Source of the DNA: Prevotella sp. UBA2755
GTDB taxonomy: Bacteria > Bacteroidota > Bacteroidia > Bacteroidales > Bacteroidaceae
Assembly (NCBI GenBank): GCA_002353225.1
Contig: DEJF01000027.1
Coordinates: forward strand, 123,510-145,394
Reading direction: 5' to 3'
Length of the DNA stretch: 21,885 nucleotides
Shown: positions 1 through 6,948 of the stretch, piece after piece
Numbering within the stretch: position 1 is the first letter of the stretch
Layout: every line of letters begins with the position of its first letter
Position numbers and translations under genes: made by a program
Notes under the pieces: generated by a model
Told to the model about the DNA's origin: nothing
Databases searched by the model: none
Seen by the model: only the letters and a program-made list of their open reading frames with translations

Positions 1-124
1 GTAACAACGAGGTGGCAAGGGTGACAAGGAGAGGCGATTTTGCCCTAAAAATGGAGTGTTTTTCTCAGAGAAAAGAGATAAAAACGGGTCCGAAAACACA
101 CTAAAGTTTATCTATTGGGAGAGA

Positions 125-291
125 GGAGGTGCTCCAGTCGATTATTCCAGGCATTGGAATCAATCATTCCAGGCATAGGGATATGTTATCCGAAAGAATG
201 GGATATTTTGTTCCATGCCATGGAACAAGTTGTTCCACCCCATGGAACAAAGTGTTCCACCCTATGGAACAAACAGGAAGGTGCCACCTTC
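125..291. repeat. Array of eight inverted repeats at exact 22-bp spacing
   Basis: Dyad centres fall at 130, 152, 174, 196, 218, 240, 262 and 284. Arms: GGAG/CTCC (125-135), ATTCCA/TGGAAT (144-160), ATTCC/GGGAT with one G-T pair (166-182), TATCC/GGATA (187-205), TTGTTCCATG/CATGGAACAA (208-228), TTGTTCCA/TGGAACAA (230-250), TGTTCCA/TGGAACA (253-271) and GAAGGTG/CACCTTC (277-291). Arm sequence changes along the array but the symmetry is kept, so both arms changed together. A further dyad, CTTCGA/TCGAAG (288-302), overlaps the last unit half a period on. Since 22 is not a multiple of 3, the array is not coding, and open frames through it are spurious. It lies upstream of the promoter of the next gene. 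Function unknown: an array of dyad-binding sites on one face of the helix, or a string of RNA hairpins if transcribed. Confidence 0.9.
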
Positions 292-335
292 GAGGGTCGA
301 AGATACTGGCTCACGTTCGAAAATGCTCAAATAAA

Positions 336-367
336 TTTGGCATTTTGCTCACTTAATCGTACCTTTG
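336..367 (+). promoter_or_regulatory. Bacteroidetes-type promoter for the U32-family gene
   Basis: TTTG at 336-339 and TACCTTTG at 360-367 match the Bacteroidetes -33 (TTTG) and -7 (TAnnTTTG) consensus, with 20 bp between them. The start codon lies only 8 nt past the -7 box, so the transcript should have almost no leader. Confidence 0.75.
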
Positions 368-375
368 TCCCCGAA

Positions 376-1626
376 ATGAAAGAAAGTATTAATAATTTCG
401 AGATTATGGCACCTGTGGGGAGCCGCGACTCTCTCGCCGCAGCCCTGAAGGCAGGCGCTGGCTCTGTCTATTTTGGAGTAGAGCAGTTGAATATGCGCTC
501 GCACTCTGCCAACCATTTCACGATTGACGACCTGCGTGAGATTGCCGCCACTTGTGAGGAGCACGGGGTGAAGAGTTACCTGACTGTCAACACGATTATC
601 TATGGGGAGGACATCGAACTGATGCACCAGATCATCGATGCGGCTGTCGAGGCTCACATCTCTGCAGTCATCGCCTGCGATATCGCTGTGATGACCTATT
701 GTCGGCAGAAAGGGATGGAGGTACACCTCTCCACCCAACTGAACATCTCGAACATCGAGGCGCTGAAGTTCTATGCTCAGTTTGCTGATGTGGTCGTCCT
801 TGCCCGCGAGTTGAACCTCGACCAAGTAGCCGACATCTATCGTCAGATAGAGGAGCAGCATATCTGCGGACCCTCTGGCGAGCAGATCCGTATAGAGATG
901 TTCTGTCATGGTGCTTTGTGCATGGCTGTCAGTGGTAAGTGCTATATGAGTCTTGACAACACAGGACGCTCCGCTAATCGTGGGGAGTGCATGCAGATAT
1001 GTCGTCGCTCCTATATCGTCACAGACCGTGAGACAGGAACGGAGTTGGAGATAGACAATAAATACATCATGAGTCCTAAAGACCTGAAGACCATTCGTTT
1101 CATCGATCGGATGATGAATAGTGGTGTGCGAGTCTTTAAGATAGAGGGACGTGCCCGTGGTCCAGAATATGTGATGACTGTCGTACAATGTTATAAGGAA
1201 GCGATACAATGTGTACTTGACAATACCTTCACGGAAGAGAAGAAAGACGCATGGGACGAGCGACTTGCCACTGTCTTCAATCGTGGCTTCTGGGACGGCT
1301 ACTACCAAGGGCAGAAATTGGGTGAGTGGAATAAGCACTATGGCTCATGTGCCACAGAGCGTAAGCAGTATGTGGGCAAGGGGGTGAAGTATTTCTCCAA
1401 ACTTGGTGTCGCAGAGTTCACCTGCGAGGCGTGTGAGTTCTCTGTGGGTGACAAGATGCTTATCACAGGACCTACTACAGGGGCACTCTATGTCACTGTC
1501 GATGAGATACATGATGACGTGCAATCCGTACAGACGGCACAGAAAGGGACACGCGTCAGTATCAAAGTGCCAGAGAAGGTACGTCCCAGCGATAAACTGT
1601 TTAGGATTGAAAAGTTGAAGGATTGA
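376..1626 (+). CDS. U32-family protein (peptidase U32 / RNA hydroxylase family)
   Basis: A 416-residue cytoplasmic protein of the U32 family. The family signature is visible near residues 175-190: E-M-F-C-H-G-A-L-C, then G-K-C and a following Ser. Cysteines 177, 182, 189, 205 and 209 cluster there. The family was first called collagenase-like, but E. coli members include RlhA (23S rRNA hydroxylation) and TrhP/YegQ (tRNA U34 hydroxylation), and UbiU/UbiV carry Fe-S clusters; the cysteine cluster and length fit a TrhP-like role, which is inference. The start at 376 was chosen because homologous sequence begins there (MKESINNFEIMAPVGS) and a promoter ends 8 nt upstream. An upstream start at 115 would place the palindromic array inside the gene and is rejected. 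The gene is followed after 70 nt by a SufE-like gene. Confidence 0.88.
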   Translation: MKESINNFEIMAPVGSRDSLAAALKAGAGSVYFGVEQLNMRSHSANHFTIDDLREIAATCEEHGVKSYLTVNTIIYGEDIELMHQIIDAAVEAHISAVIACDIAVMTYCRQKGMEVHLSTQLNISNIEALKFYAQFADVVVLARELNLDQVADIYRQIEEQHICGPSGEQIRIEMFCHGALCMAVSGKCYMSLDNTGRSANRGECMQICRRSYIVTDRETGTELEIDNKYIMSPKDLKTIRFIDRMMNSGVRVFKIEGRARGPEYVMTVVQCYKEAIQCVLDNTFTEEKKDAWDERLATVFNRGFWDGYYQGQKLGEWNKHYGSCATERKQYVGKGVKYFSKLGVAEFTCEACEFSVGDKMLITGPTTGALYVTVDEIHDDVQSVQTAQKGTRVSIKVPEKVRPSDKLFRIEKLKD

Positions 1627-1694
1627 AGTAATCGTCGCAAGACGCTTTTACAAAGCGAAGCGACTAAAAGGATTGAAAAATTGAAGAATTGAAG
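1603..1694 (+). repeat. 26-bp direct repeats flanking a hairpin
   Basis: Two copies of a 26-bp sequence beginning AGGATTGAAAA (1603-1628 and 1669-1694) differ at two positions. The first copy carries the last codons and stop of the U32-family gene; the second ends just before the SufE-like start. Between them lies a hairpin: GTCGC (1634-1638) with GCGAC (1660-1664), then CGCTTT (1643-1648) with AAAGCG (1652-1657) around a TAC loop. There is no T-run, so it is not a typical terminator. It could be an mRNA processing or stability element, or the mark of a small insertion that duplicated its target. Confidence 0.7.
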
Positions 1695-1696
1695 AG

Positions 1697-2122
1697 ATGA
1701 CAATAAACGAAATACAAGACGAGATTATTGAGGAGTTCTCTGGTTTTGACGACTGGATGGACAAATACCAACTGCTGATTGACTTAGGTAATGAGCAGGA
1801 GCCCTTAGACGAGAAATACAAGATTGAGAGTAACCTGATAGACGGTTGTCAGAGTCGTGTGTGGCTGCAAGCCGACTATCATGATGGTATCATCGACTTC
1901 ACCGCAGAGAGTGACGCCTTGATCGTGAAGGGTATTGTCGCACTGCTGATACGAGTGCTGAGTGGGCATACACCCCAAGAGATACTGGATGCGGAACTGT
2001 ACTTTATCGACCAGATAGGATTGAAGGAACACCTGTCACCCACTCGCAGCAACGGACTGCTTGCCATGGTGAAGCAGATGCGGATGTACGCACTTGCCTT
2101 TAAGACCAAAGAGGGACTTTAA
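1697..2122 (+). CDS. sufE: SufE-like sulfur acceptor protein
   Basis: A 141-residue protein with the SufE fold signature. It has the conserved G-C-Q-S-R-V-W-L motif with the acceptor cysteine at residue 51, the same position as in E. coli SufE. SufE takes persulfide sulfur from the cysteine desulfurase SufS and passes it to the SufBCD scaffold for Fe-S cluster assembly. No other suf genes are in the window, but the upstream U32-family protein may itself carry an Fe-S cluster, which would make the pairing sensible; this is inference. Its stop codon overlaps the stop of the convergent phosphatase gene by 4 bp (2119-2122), leaving no room for a terminator between the two transcripts. Confidence 0.92.
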   Translation: MTINEIQDEIIEEFSGFDDWMDKYQLLIDLGNEQEPLDEKYKIESNLIDGCQSRVWLQADYHDGIIDFTAESDALIVKGIVALLIRVLSGHTPQEILDAELYFIDQIGLKEHLSPTRSNGLLAMVKQMRMYALAFKTKEGL

Positions 2123-3450
2123 CGACTCGCTTCGTAAGTGTCGAGTTTCTGGAGATAATACTCACGGAAGTCACTCCATCGATAATAAGGGGCAATACTG
2201 GACGCTATGGGCAGTGTTGCCTCTTCTTCGTTCAGTAGTATTTTGAAAATCACATCCTCATCGGAAGGACTCTCGCGATAGAAGATAAACTGCATGTTCG
2301 CAGCCATAGGCAATACATGATATGCCAGCCATTGATGAGGCTCCACCTCCTCTAAGTCCATCGTCTGGAAGCCATAGCCATTCAGATCCAACAGACAGGT
2401 AAGGGGTAATATCACCGTATCGTGACCATAGCGCAGAGAGACACCAGGTTTCGACAGGGCGATACAACTGTCTGCCTCCTCGATGATACGGCGCAACAAA
2501 TTCCTTTGAGAATAGGGCTCGTTACCTCCATTCAGCAAAGAAGGACCATAGGCTATATACCACCAGGCATTCTCTTTCTGCCAGATACGGTATAACTCAT
2601 CACGGGTAAAGATATCTATCAGATGTAAACTATCACTTAAATGAGTGTCCTGCATAATAGTGGCAACCTTAAACAAATAATAGTTCAAAGATCCGTCATC
2701 AACATGCTGACGCACATACGCTGTATCGTTGAACAGACTTCCCATCAGTCGCTCGTTATGCTCCCGCTTCTGCGTAAACTCCTTATAGGCATGAGTGGCA
2801 TGATGGGTCATCATGCTATCACGCAATAATTTGTCCTGATAGTTCAGATACCACATGTCTCGACTGGAGGCATCCATCCGGATTCGCAGTTGGGGATTCT
2901 TTGCCACCATCTGCTGGATAGCGGCACCCATAGAGAGAATACAACGGATCTTGGTTGAACTACGTGCGTCTATATTCGCACTATCCGCAAACACCTCCGG
3001 ATAATGCTCCATCATACGACGGATAATATGACGATGCTGCACGTTGCCTAATGCTGTCAACTCACCAAAACGACCTTGTACGTCTTCATGGACAATTCGT
3101 AGTTGGCGAAGGACATCCTTGCCTAACGGTGTCAACTTATCCAACGAATCAGCCTTTGCCATTATATCCAAAGGAATGGTATAGGCTTTCGGATTATTCA
3201 TGTAACGAGAGCCATGACGACTATAATGGCTAATATAGAAAGGGATCTTCCCTTCAGGTGCTGGCGTGTACTGATGGTCGTCCCTGTCTGGATAGACACA
3301 GTAGTTGTTTGCTGACTTATTAGGATCTTTGATGATCTCCTCATAAATAGTCTGGGCAGAAACAAAGTCAACCAGACCATACCACATGATGATCATAATA
3401 GATAATCGTGCCATCACCAGTGAGTTATTTAATACTTTTCTCATAGGCAT
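2119..3450 (-). CDS. Exported histidine-type phosphatase (clade 2), third copy
   Basis: A 443-residue secreted protein of histidine phosphatase clade 2 (acid phosphatase / phytase / MINPP-like). After a signal peptide ending ..VSAQ, it has S-H-Y-S-R-H-G-S-R-Y, the phosphate-binding motif with the nucleophilic histidine, and near the C-terminus R-Y-G-H-D-T, supplying the proton donor. This copy has His-Asp where the two upstream copies have His-Glu. It is the last gene of a three-gene operon. The start at 3450 overlaps the previous gene by 26 bp; ATGs at 3444 (MRKVLNN) and 3414 are also possible. The N-region is long for a signal peptide, which favours one of the later starts. The substrate is unknown; phytate or another phosphomonoester in periplasm or outer membrane is plausible from the family. 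Confidence 0.85.
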   Translation of the reverse strand: MPMRKVLNNSLVMARLSIMIIMWYGLVDFVSAQTIYEEIIKDPNKSANNYCVYPDRDDHQYTPAPEGKIPFYISHYSRHGSRYMNNPKAYTIPLDIMAKADSLDKLTPLGKDVLRQLRIVHEDVQGRFGELTALGNVQHRHIIRRMMEHYPEVFADSANIDARSSTKIRCILSMGAAIQQMVAKNPQLRIRMDASSRDMWYLNYQDKLLRDSMMTHHATHAYKEFTQKREHNERLMGSLFNDTAYVRQHVDDGSLNYYLFKVATIMQDTHLSDSLHLIDIFTRDELYRIWQKENAWWYIAYGPSLLNGGNEPYSQRNLLRRIIEEADSCIALSKPGVSLRYGHDTVILPLTCLLDLNGYGFQTMDLEEVEPHQWLAYHVLPMAANMQFIFYRESPSDEDVIFKILLNEEEATLPIASSIAPYYRWSDFREYYLQKLDTYEASR

Positions 3451-4744
3451 CTAACTTATCCAAATAATACTGCCGGACATCACTCCATTTATAATATGGT
3501 GCGAGGTCGCTTTTCACAGGCAACGCAGCCTCCTCTTCGTTCAGTAACACCTTCACCAAGACATCTTTATCGAAGGAGTTCTCACGATAGAATACAAACT
3601 GGATATTGGAAGCCATGGGGAATACCAGACAAGCCCACCATGCCTGTTCTTCCAACTCCTCCAACTTGAGAGTCTGATACCCGAAATGATTGAGTTCCAA
3701 CAAACAGGCCAGGGGCAGGACAACCGTCTCATGTCCGAAACGCAACTGTGCACCTGGTTTCCTCAACATGATACAACTATCTGCCTCCTCAATCATTTTA
3801 CGTAACAAACATCTTTGTGTATATGGTTGCTTGCCACCATTCAGCAAAGAAGGACCATACATAAAATACCACCATGCATTCTCCTTCTGCCAGAATTGGT
3901 GAATATCCTCGTAAGTAAATAAGTCCAAATAGTCTATCTGACTACCCATTCGGGTATTCTGCTGAATAAGAGCGGTCTTCAAGAGATAGTAATTCAACCA
4001 TACCTCATCCACTTGCTCTTTGACATAAACAGAGTCATTAAACAACAATGACATCAGTCTGGGATTATGCTCCCTGCAGTCACAATATTCCTTATAGGCT
4101 CTCTTGGCGACGCTGTTCATCATACTATCCCGTAAATCCTTGTCCTGATGGTTCATATACCACATGTCATGCTGGGAGGCATCCATCTTCACAGAGAGTT
4201 TGGGATTCTTAGAGACCATCCCTTGTATCGCAGAACCCATCGAGAGGATACAACGATTCACTGTTGTACTCTTGGCGTCTATTCGTGCCTTTCCCTCAAA
4301 TATTTCCGGAAAGCGGATCATCATACGACGGGCTATACCACGATGCTGCTGTCTTCCCAACTCTGTAAGGTCTCCCCATCGCCCCTCTGAATCCTTAATG
4401 ATAAGTTCCAACTGTCGCTTGACATGATGCCCAAGCGAGGTCAGTTTACCCAGCGAGTCAGCCTTTTGCAGCATTCTATAGGGAATATCATAGCCCTTCC
4501 GGTTACTCAGATAACGAGAGCCATGACGTCCATAATGACTAAGATAAAAAGGATGCTTTCCTGCAGGAGGGGGAGTCTGTCGCACTACGAGGGTATCAGG
4601 ATAGATACAGTAATTGCTTGCTGAGAAACGACGGTCCTTACTGATACGGTCAAAAGCCGATAGCGGCTGGGCATGGCTATATAATACCACGCCACACAGT
4701 ATGACCAAAACAGATAGGATATGTCCCAGTCTCCTATTCCTCAT
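3425..4744 (-). CDS. Exported histidine-type phosphatase (clade 2), second copy
   Basis: A 439-residue paralogue of its two neighbours. A signal peptide (MRNRRLGHILSVLVILCG, ending ..YSHAQ) is followed by S-H-Y-G-R-H-G-S-R-Y with the catalytic histidine, and later R-F-G-H-E-T as the proton-donor motif. Shared family blocks include G-P-S-L-L-N-G-G, E-E-A-D-S-C-I and V-L-L-N-E-E-E-A. The start at 4744 was chosen because it gives a normal positively charged N-region and overlaps the upstream gene by only 11 bp; an ATG at 4753 and a TTG at 4756 are alternatives. Translation is probably coupled to the upstream gene. Function as for the family: hydrolysis of phosphomonoesters outside the cytoplasm. 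Confidence 0.86.
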   Translation of the reverse strand: MRNRRLGHILSVLVILCGVVLYSHAQPLSAFDRISKDRRFSASNYCIYPDTLVVRQTPPPAGKHPFYLSHYGRHGSRYLSNRKGYDIPYRMLQKADSLGKLTSLGHHVKRQLELIIKDSEGRWGDLTELGRQQHRGIARRMMIRFPEIFEGKARIDAKSTTVNRCILSMGSAIQGMVSKNPKLSVKMDASQHDMWYMNHQDKDLRDSMMNSVAKRAYKEYCDCREHNPRLMSLLFNDSVYVKEQVDEVWLNYYLLKTALIQQNTRMGSQIDYLDLFTYEDIHQFWQKENAWWYFMYGPSLLNGGKQPYTQRCLLRKMIEEADSCIMLRKPGAQLRFGHETVVLPLACLLELNHFGYQTLKLEELEEQAWWACLVFPMASNIQFVFYRENSFDKDVLVKVLLNEEEAALPVKSDLAPYYKWSDVRQYYLDKLDAYEKSIK

Positions 4745-6023
4745 GATAAGCATCAAGTTTCTTTAAGTAATAGTCACGGAGATCTGACCATTTATAATAA
4801 GGTGCCTCTTCTGACTTGATCGGCAATGTCGCCTCATTTTCATTCAACAGGACTTTTACTAACACATCATTGTCTTGGGGGTCACTCCGATAGAATACGA
4901 ACTGGATATTCGCAGCCATTGGGAATACCCTGTAATTAACCCAGCCTTTACGCTCCAAAGATTCCAGATTATCAGTCTGCAAACCATAGCCATTCAGGTC
5001 TAAAAGACAAGTCAATGGCAGCACCATCGTCTCATGACCAAAGCGCAAGGTAGCACCTGGACGCTCCAGTTGAATACAACTGTCCGCCTCCTCAATGATA
5101 CGGCGCAACAGGTTACGCTGACCATATGGCTGTTTACCACCATTCCCTGTATAGCAGCCATAATGGATATACCATGAGGCATTCCGTACTTTCCAGTAGT
5201 CATAAAGTTCGTCATCAGAAAACAAGTCATACAACGTGATTTTCTTTCGTGCCTCTATGTTCTGGAGGTTAGATGCCAATGCAAAGATATCGTTTGCCAA
5301 TAATTTGGCATCCACTTCCCTGTCGACAAACTCCATGTCACAGAACAACTTGGATATCAATTCCTGACTATGGTCGTATTTCTTGGCAAAAGTATTGAAT
5401 TTCTCGTTGATGACAGAATCCGTTCTCTGATTGATAAGTTTCTTATCACGAAATCCTATATAATACATATCATGATGAGAGGCATCATGACGGATACGCA
5501 GACTGGGATTCAACATAACAAGTTGCATTAAAGCATTTTCCATAGAGAGAATACAGCGAATGACCACCGTGCTTTTGGCATCTATGCAGACATCTCCAGC
5601 AAACACCTCCGGGAAACGCTCATACATACGGCGGGCTATCTGTCGATGCTGTAAAGCACCCAACGGACTCAACTCACCCAAGCGGTTATCTGACTCATCC
5701 TTCAATAACGCAATACGTCTCAGCACGTCTTTTCCCAACGTAGTGAGTGCCCCCATACTATCCGCTTTCACCATGATATTATAGGTTCTTGTATATTCAT
5801 CTTTTCCCACCAAGTATCTGGAGCCATGTCGCCCATAATGACTAATATAAAAAGGCTTCTTCCCGTCAGGAGCCGGCGTAAGCCGAACCTGCTTAGGACC
5901 TGGGTAGGCTAGATGATTACTTGCCGAATTATGCAAATCTTTCTGTATTTCCTCCTTAGCGGTCTGTGCATTCAGCATCGATGAAATACAAAAAAGAGTA
6001 AGAGTCAGTATTAGTTGTTTCAT
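4734..6023 (-). CDS. Exported histidine-type phosphatase (clade 2), first copy
   Basis: A 429-residue exported phosphatase, first gene of the three-paralogue operon. The signal peptide MKQLILTLTLFCISSMLNAQ is textbook for Bacteroidetes. S-H-Y-G-R-H-G-S-R-Y carries the nucleophile (His66) and R-F-G-H-E-T the proton donor. The middle of the protein (roughly residues 180-270) differs most from the other copies, for example G-C-Y-T-G-N-G-G in place of G-P-S-L-L-N-G-G, which suggests a different substrate pocket. The start at 6023 is preferred over ATG 6035 (MINFMKQL) for its signal peptide shape; a start at 6035 would leave a leader of only a few nucleotides after the promoter at 6047-6080. Confidence 0.87.
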   Translation of the reverse strand: MKQLILTLTLFCISSMLNAQTAKEEIQKDLHNSASNHLAYPGPKQVRLTPAPDGKKPFYISHYGRHGSRYLVGKDEYTRTYNIMVKADSMGALTTLGKDVLRRIALLKDESDNRLGELSPLGALQHRQIARRMYERFPEVFAGDVCIDAKSTVVIRCILSMENALMQLVMLNPSLRIRHDASHHDMYYIGFRDKKLINQRTDSVINEKFNTFAKKYDHSQELISKLFCDMEFVDREVDAKLLANDIFALASNLQNIEARKKITLYDLFSDDELYDYWKVRNASWYIHYGCYTGNGGKQPYGQRNLLRRIIEEADSCIQLERPGATLRFGHETMVLPLTCLLDLNGYGLQTDNLESLERKGWVNYRVFPMAANIQFVFYRSDPQDNDVLVKVLLNENEATLPIKSEEAPYYKWSDLRDYYLKKLDAYHEE

Positions 6024-6046
6024 AAAATTTATCATATGTTGGAGTG

Positions 6047-6080
6047 CAAAGATACAAATAATTGTTTTAAATCCTGCAAA
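6047..6080 (-). promoter_or_regulatory. Promoter of the histidine phosphatase operon
   Basis: On the minus strand, TTTG (complement of 6077-6080) and TATCTTTG (complement of 6047-6054) match the Bacteroidetes -33 and -7 boxes with 22 bp between. It drives the three-gene phosphatase operon. Confidence 0.7.
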
Positions 6081-6159
6081 TGTTTAACATTTTCTTTGAG
6101 TTTACCCCTTTTATCGCTATCTTTGACTTCATCCAATGTTCTTCCATTCGAGATTTAAA

Positions 6160-6176
6160 GCCCCTTGATAAGGGGC
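6160..6176. repeat. GC-rich inverted repeat between divergent promoters
   Basis: GCCCCTT (6160-6166) and AAGGGGC (6170-6176) around a GAT loop form a perfect 7-bp stem. It lies in the 237-bp gap between the phosphatase operon and the divergent gene at 6261, between the two promoters. No long T-run follows on either strand, so it may be an operator or a weak terminator. Nothing else is recognised in this gap apart from the two promoters. Confidence 0.5.
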
Positions 6177-6210
6177 GGCTATAATGCAGGGATAAATTTT
6201 AGACAATATT

Positions 6211-6242
6211 TTTGGTTTTCTGCTCACTAATTCGTACCTTTG
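6211..6242 (+). promoter_or_regulatory. Promoter of the conserved hypothetical gene
   Basis: TTTG at 6211-6214 and TACCTTTG at 6235-6242 with 20 bp between. The local sequence GCTCACT(A)ATTCGTACCTTTG is almost the same as at the promoter at 336-367, including bases outside the consensus. Confidence 0.75.
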
Positions 6243-6260
6243 CGAATAAAATATCTGACT

Positions 6261-6908
6261 ATGGCAAAGATTCAGAAATGGCAAGACGATTACTGGCTTC
6301 TTTTGATGCAATTGTATCTTAAGAAACCTGTCGGGGTTAAACCAATCTATAGTAAAAGCATGGTGGACCTCAGTATGGAACTGCATATTGATCCGCAAGT
6401 CTTGTTTAACAAGATGAACGAGATTGCCAATTTAGAGACACCACGTATTGAGCGCATCTGGCAGGAATATGGTACCAATCCCCGTCGGTTAAGCCGTGCC
6501 GCCAGTCTATTGCGACAGATGAAGGGTTTTGGAAATAATCATGAGTTCTACGAAGGGGTAGATGTCCAAGAGACCTTCGAGCGAGACTTCCGCCCTGTCA
6601 GTGACGACACTTCCATCACTCCTGTGATGCTGATTTTGATACTCGACCTGTATTTCCGACTGACTCCTATCACTATGGTAGCAGAAACACCAGAGATTCA
6701 GGAACTCAGCCGTCTGATTAAGTTGCCTGCTCGCGAGATTGCAGATATCATGGATATCTACCAACATTGTGATCCTTACCTGAATCGGAAGGAGGTACTG
6801 TTCAGTCCGCTTTTCCCTGCTTGTCAGAATGTATGGCAACGTTATGGGAATTGTGACACGGAACAACTCGCCTCGTATGCCAGACAACTAAAAGATTACT
6901 TCAAATAA
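6261..6908 (+). CDS. Conserved hypothetical protein made of two repeats
   Basis: A 215-residue cytoplasmic protein of no recognised function. It has no signal peptide or catalytic motif. It reads as two tandem copies of one helical module: residues 12-88 and 121-214. Each copy starts with a hydrophobic helix (LLLMQLYLKKP / LILILDLYFRL), then a helix with the spacing of MVDLSMEL / IQELSRLI, and ends with I-W-Q-E-Y-G / V-W-Q-R-Y-G and a final amphipathic helix. I have the impression of similar proteins in other Bacteroidales, but this is from memory. The start at 6261 was chosen because the earlier TTG at 6240 is inside the -7 box. rpoN follows 40 bp downstream with its own promoter. Confidence 0.75.
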   Translation: MAKIQKWQDDYWLLLMQLYLKKPVGVKPIYSKSMVDLSMELHIDPQVLFNKMNEIANLETPRIERIWQEYGTNPRRLSRAASLLRQMKGFGNNHEFYEGVDVQETFERDFRPVSDDTSITPVMLILILDLYFRLTPITMVAETPEIQELSRLIKLPAREIADIMDIYQHCDPYLNRKEVLFSPLFPACQNVWQRYGNCDTEQLASYARQLKDYFK

Positions 6909-6940
6909 TTGTCTTAATTATCATTTATTTTGTAACTTTG
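6909..6940 (+). promoter_or_regulatory. Promoter of rpoN
   Basis: TAACTTTG at 6933-6940 fits the -7 consensus; the -33 box is weak (TTG at 6909-6911, spacing 21). The rpoN start codon lies 8 nt after the -7 box, so a leaderless or nearly leaderless mRNA is predicted. Confidence 0.6.
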
Positions 6941-6948
6941 CAGTTGAT

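Noticed and set aside
3..104. Open frame at the left edge ending in TAA at 102-104
   Set aside because: Short, without a recognised motif and without a start; could be the tail of a gene outside the window but cannot be supported.
115..375. N-terminal extension of the U32-family gene and a short overlapping frame at 129-356
   Set aside because: Both run through the 22-bp palindromic array, which is not in a 3-base rhythm, and the promoter at 336-367 lies inside the extension.
349..1338. 329-codon open frame on the minus strand
   Set aside because: Mirror image of the U32-family gene; no family motif and no promoter.
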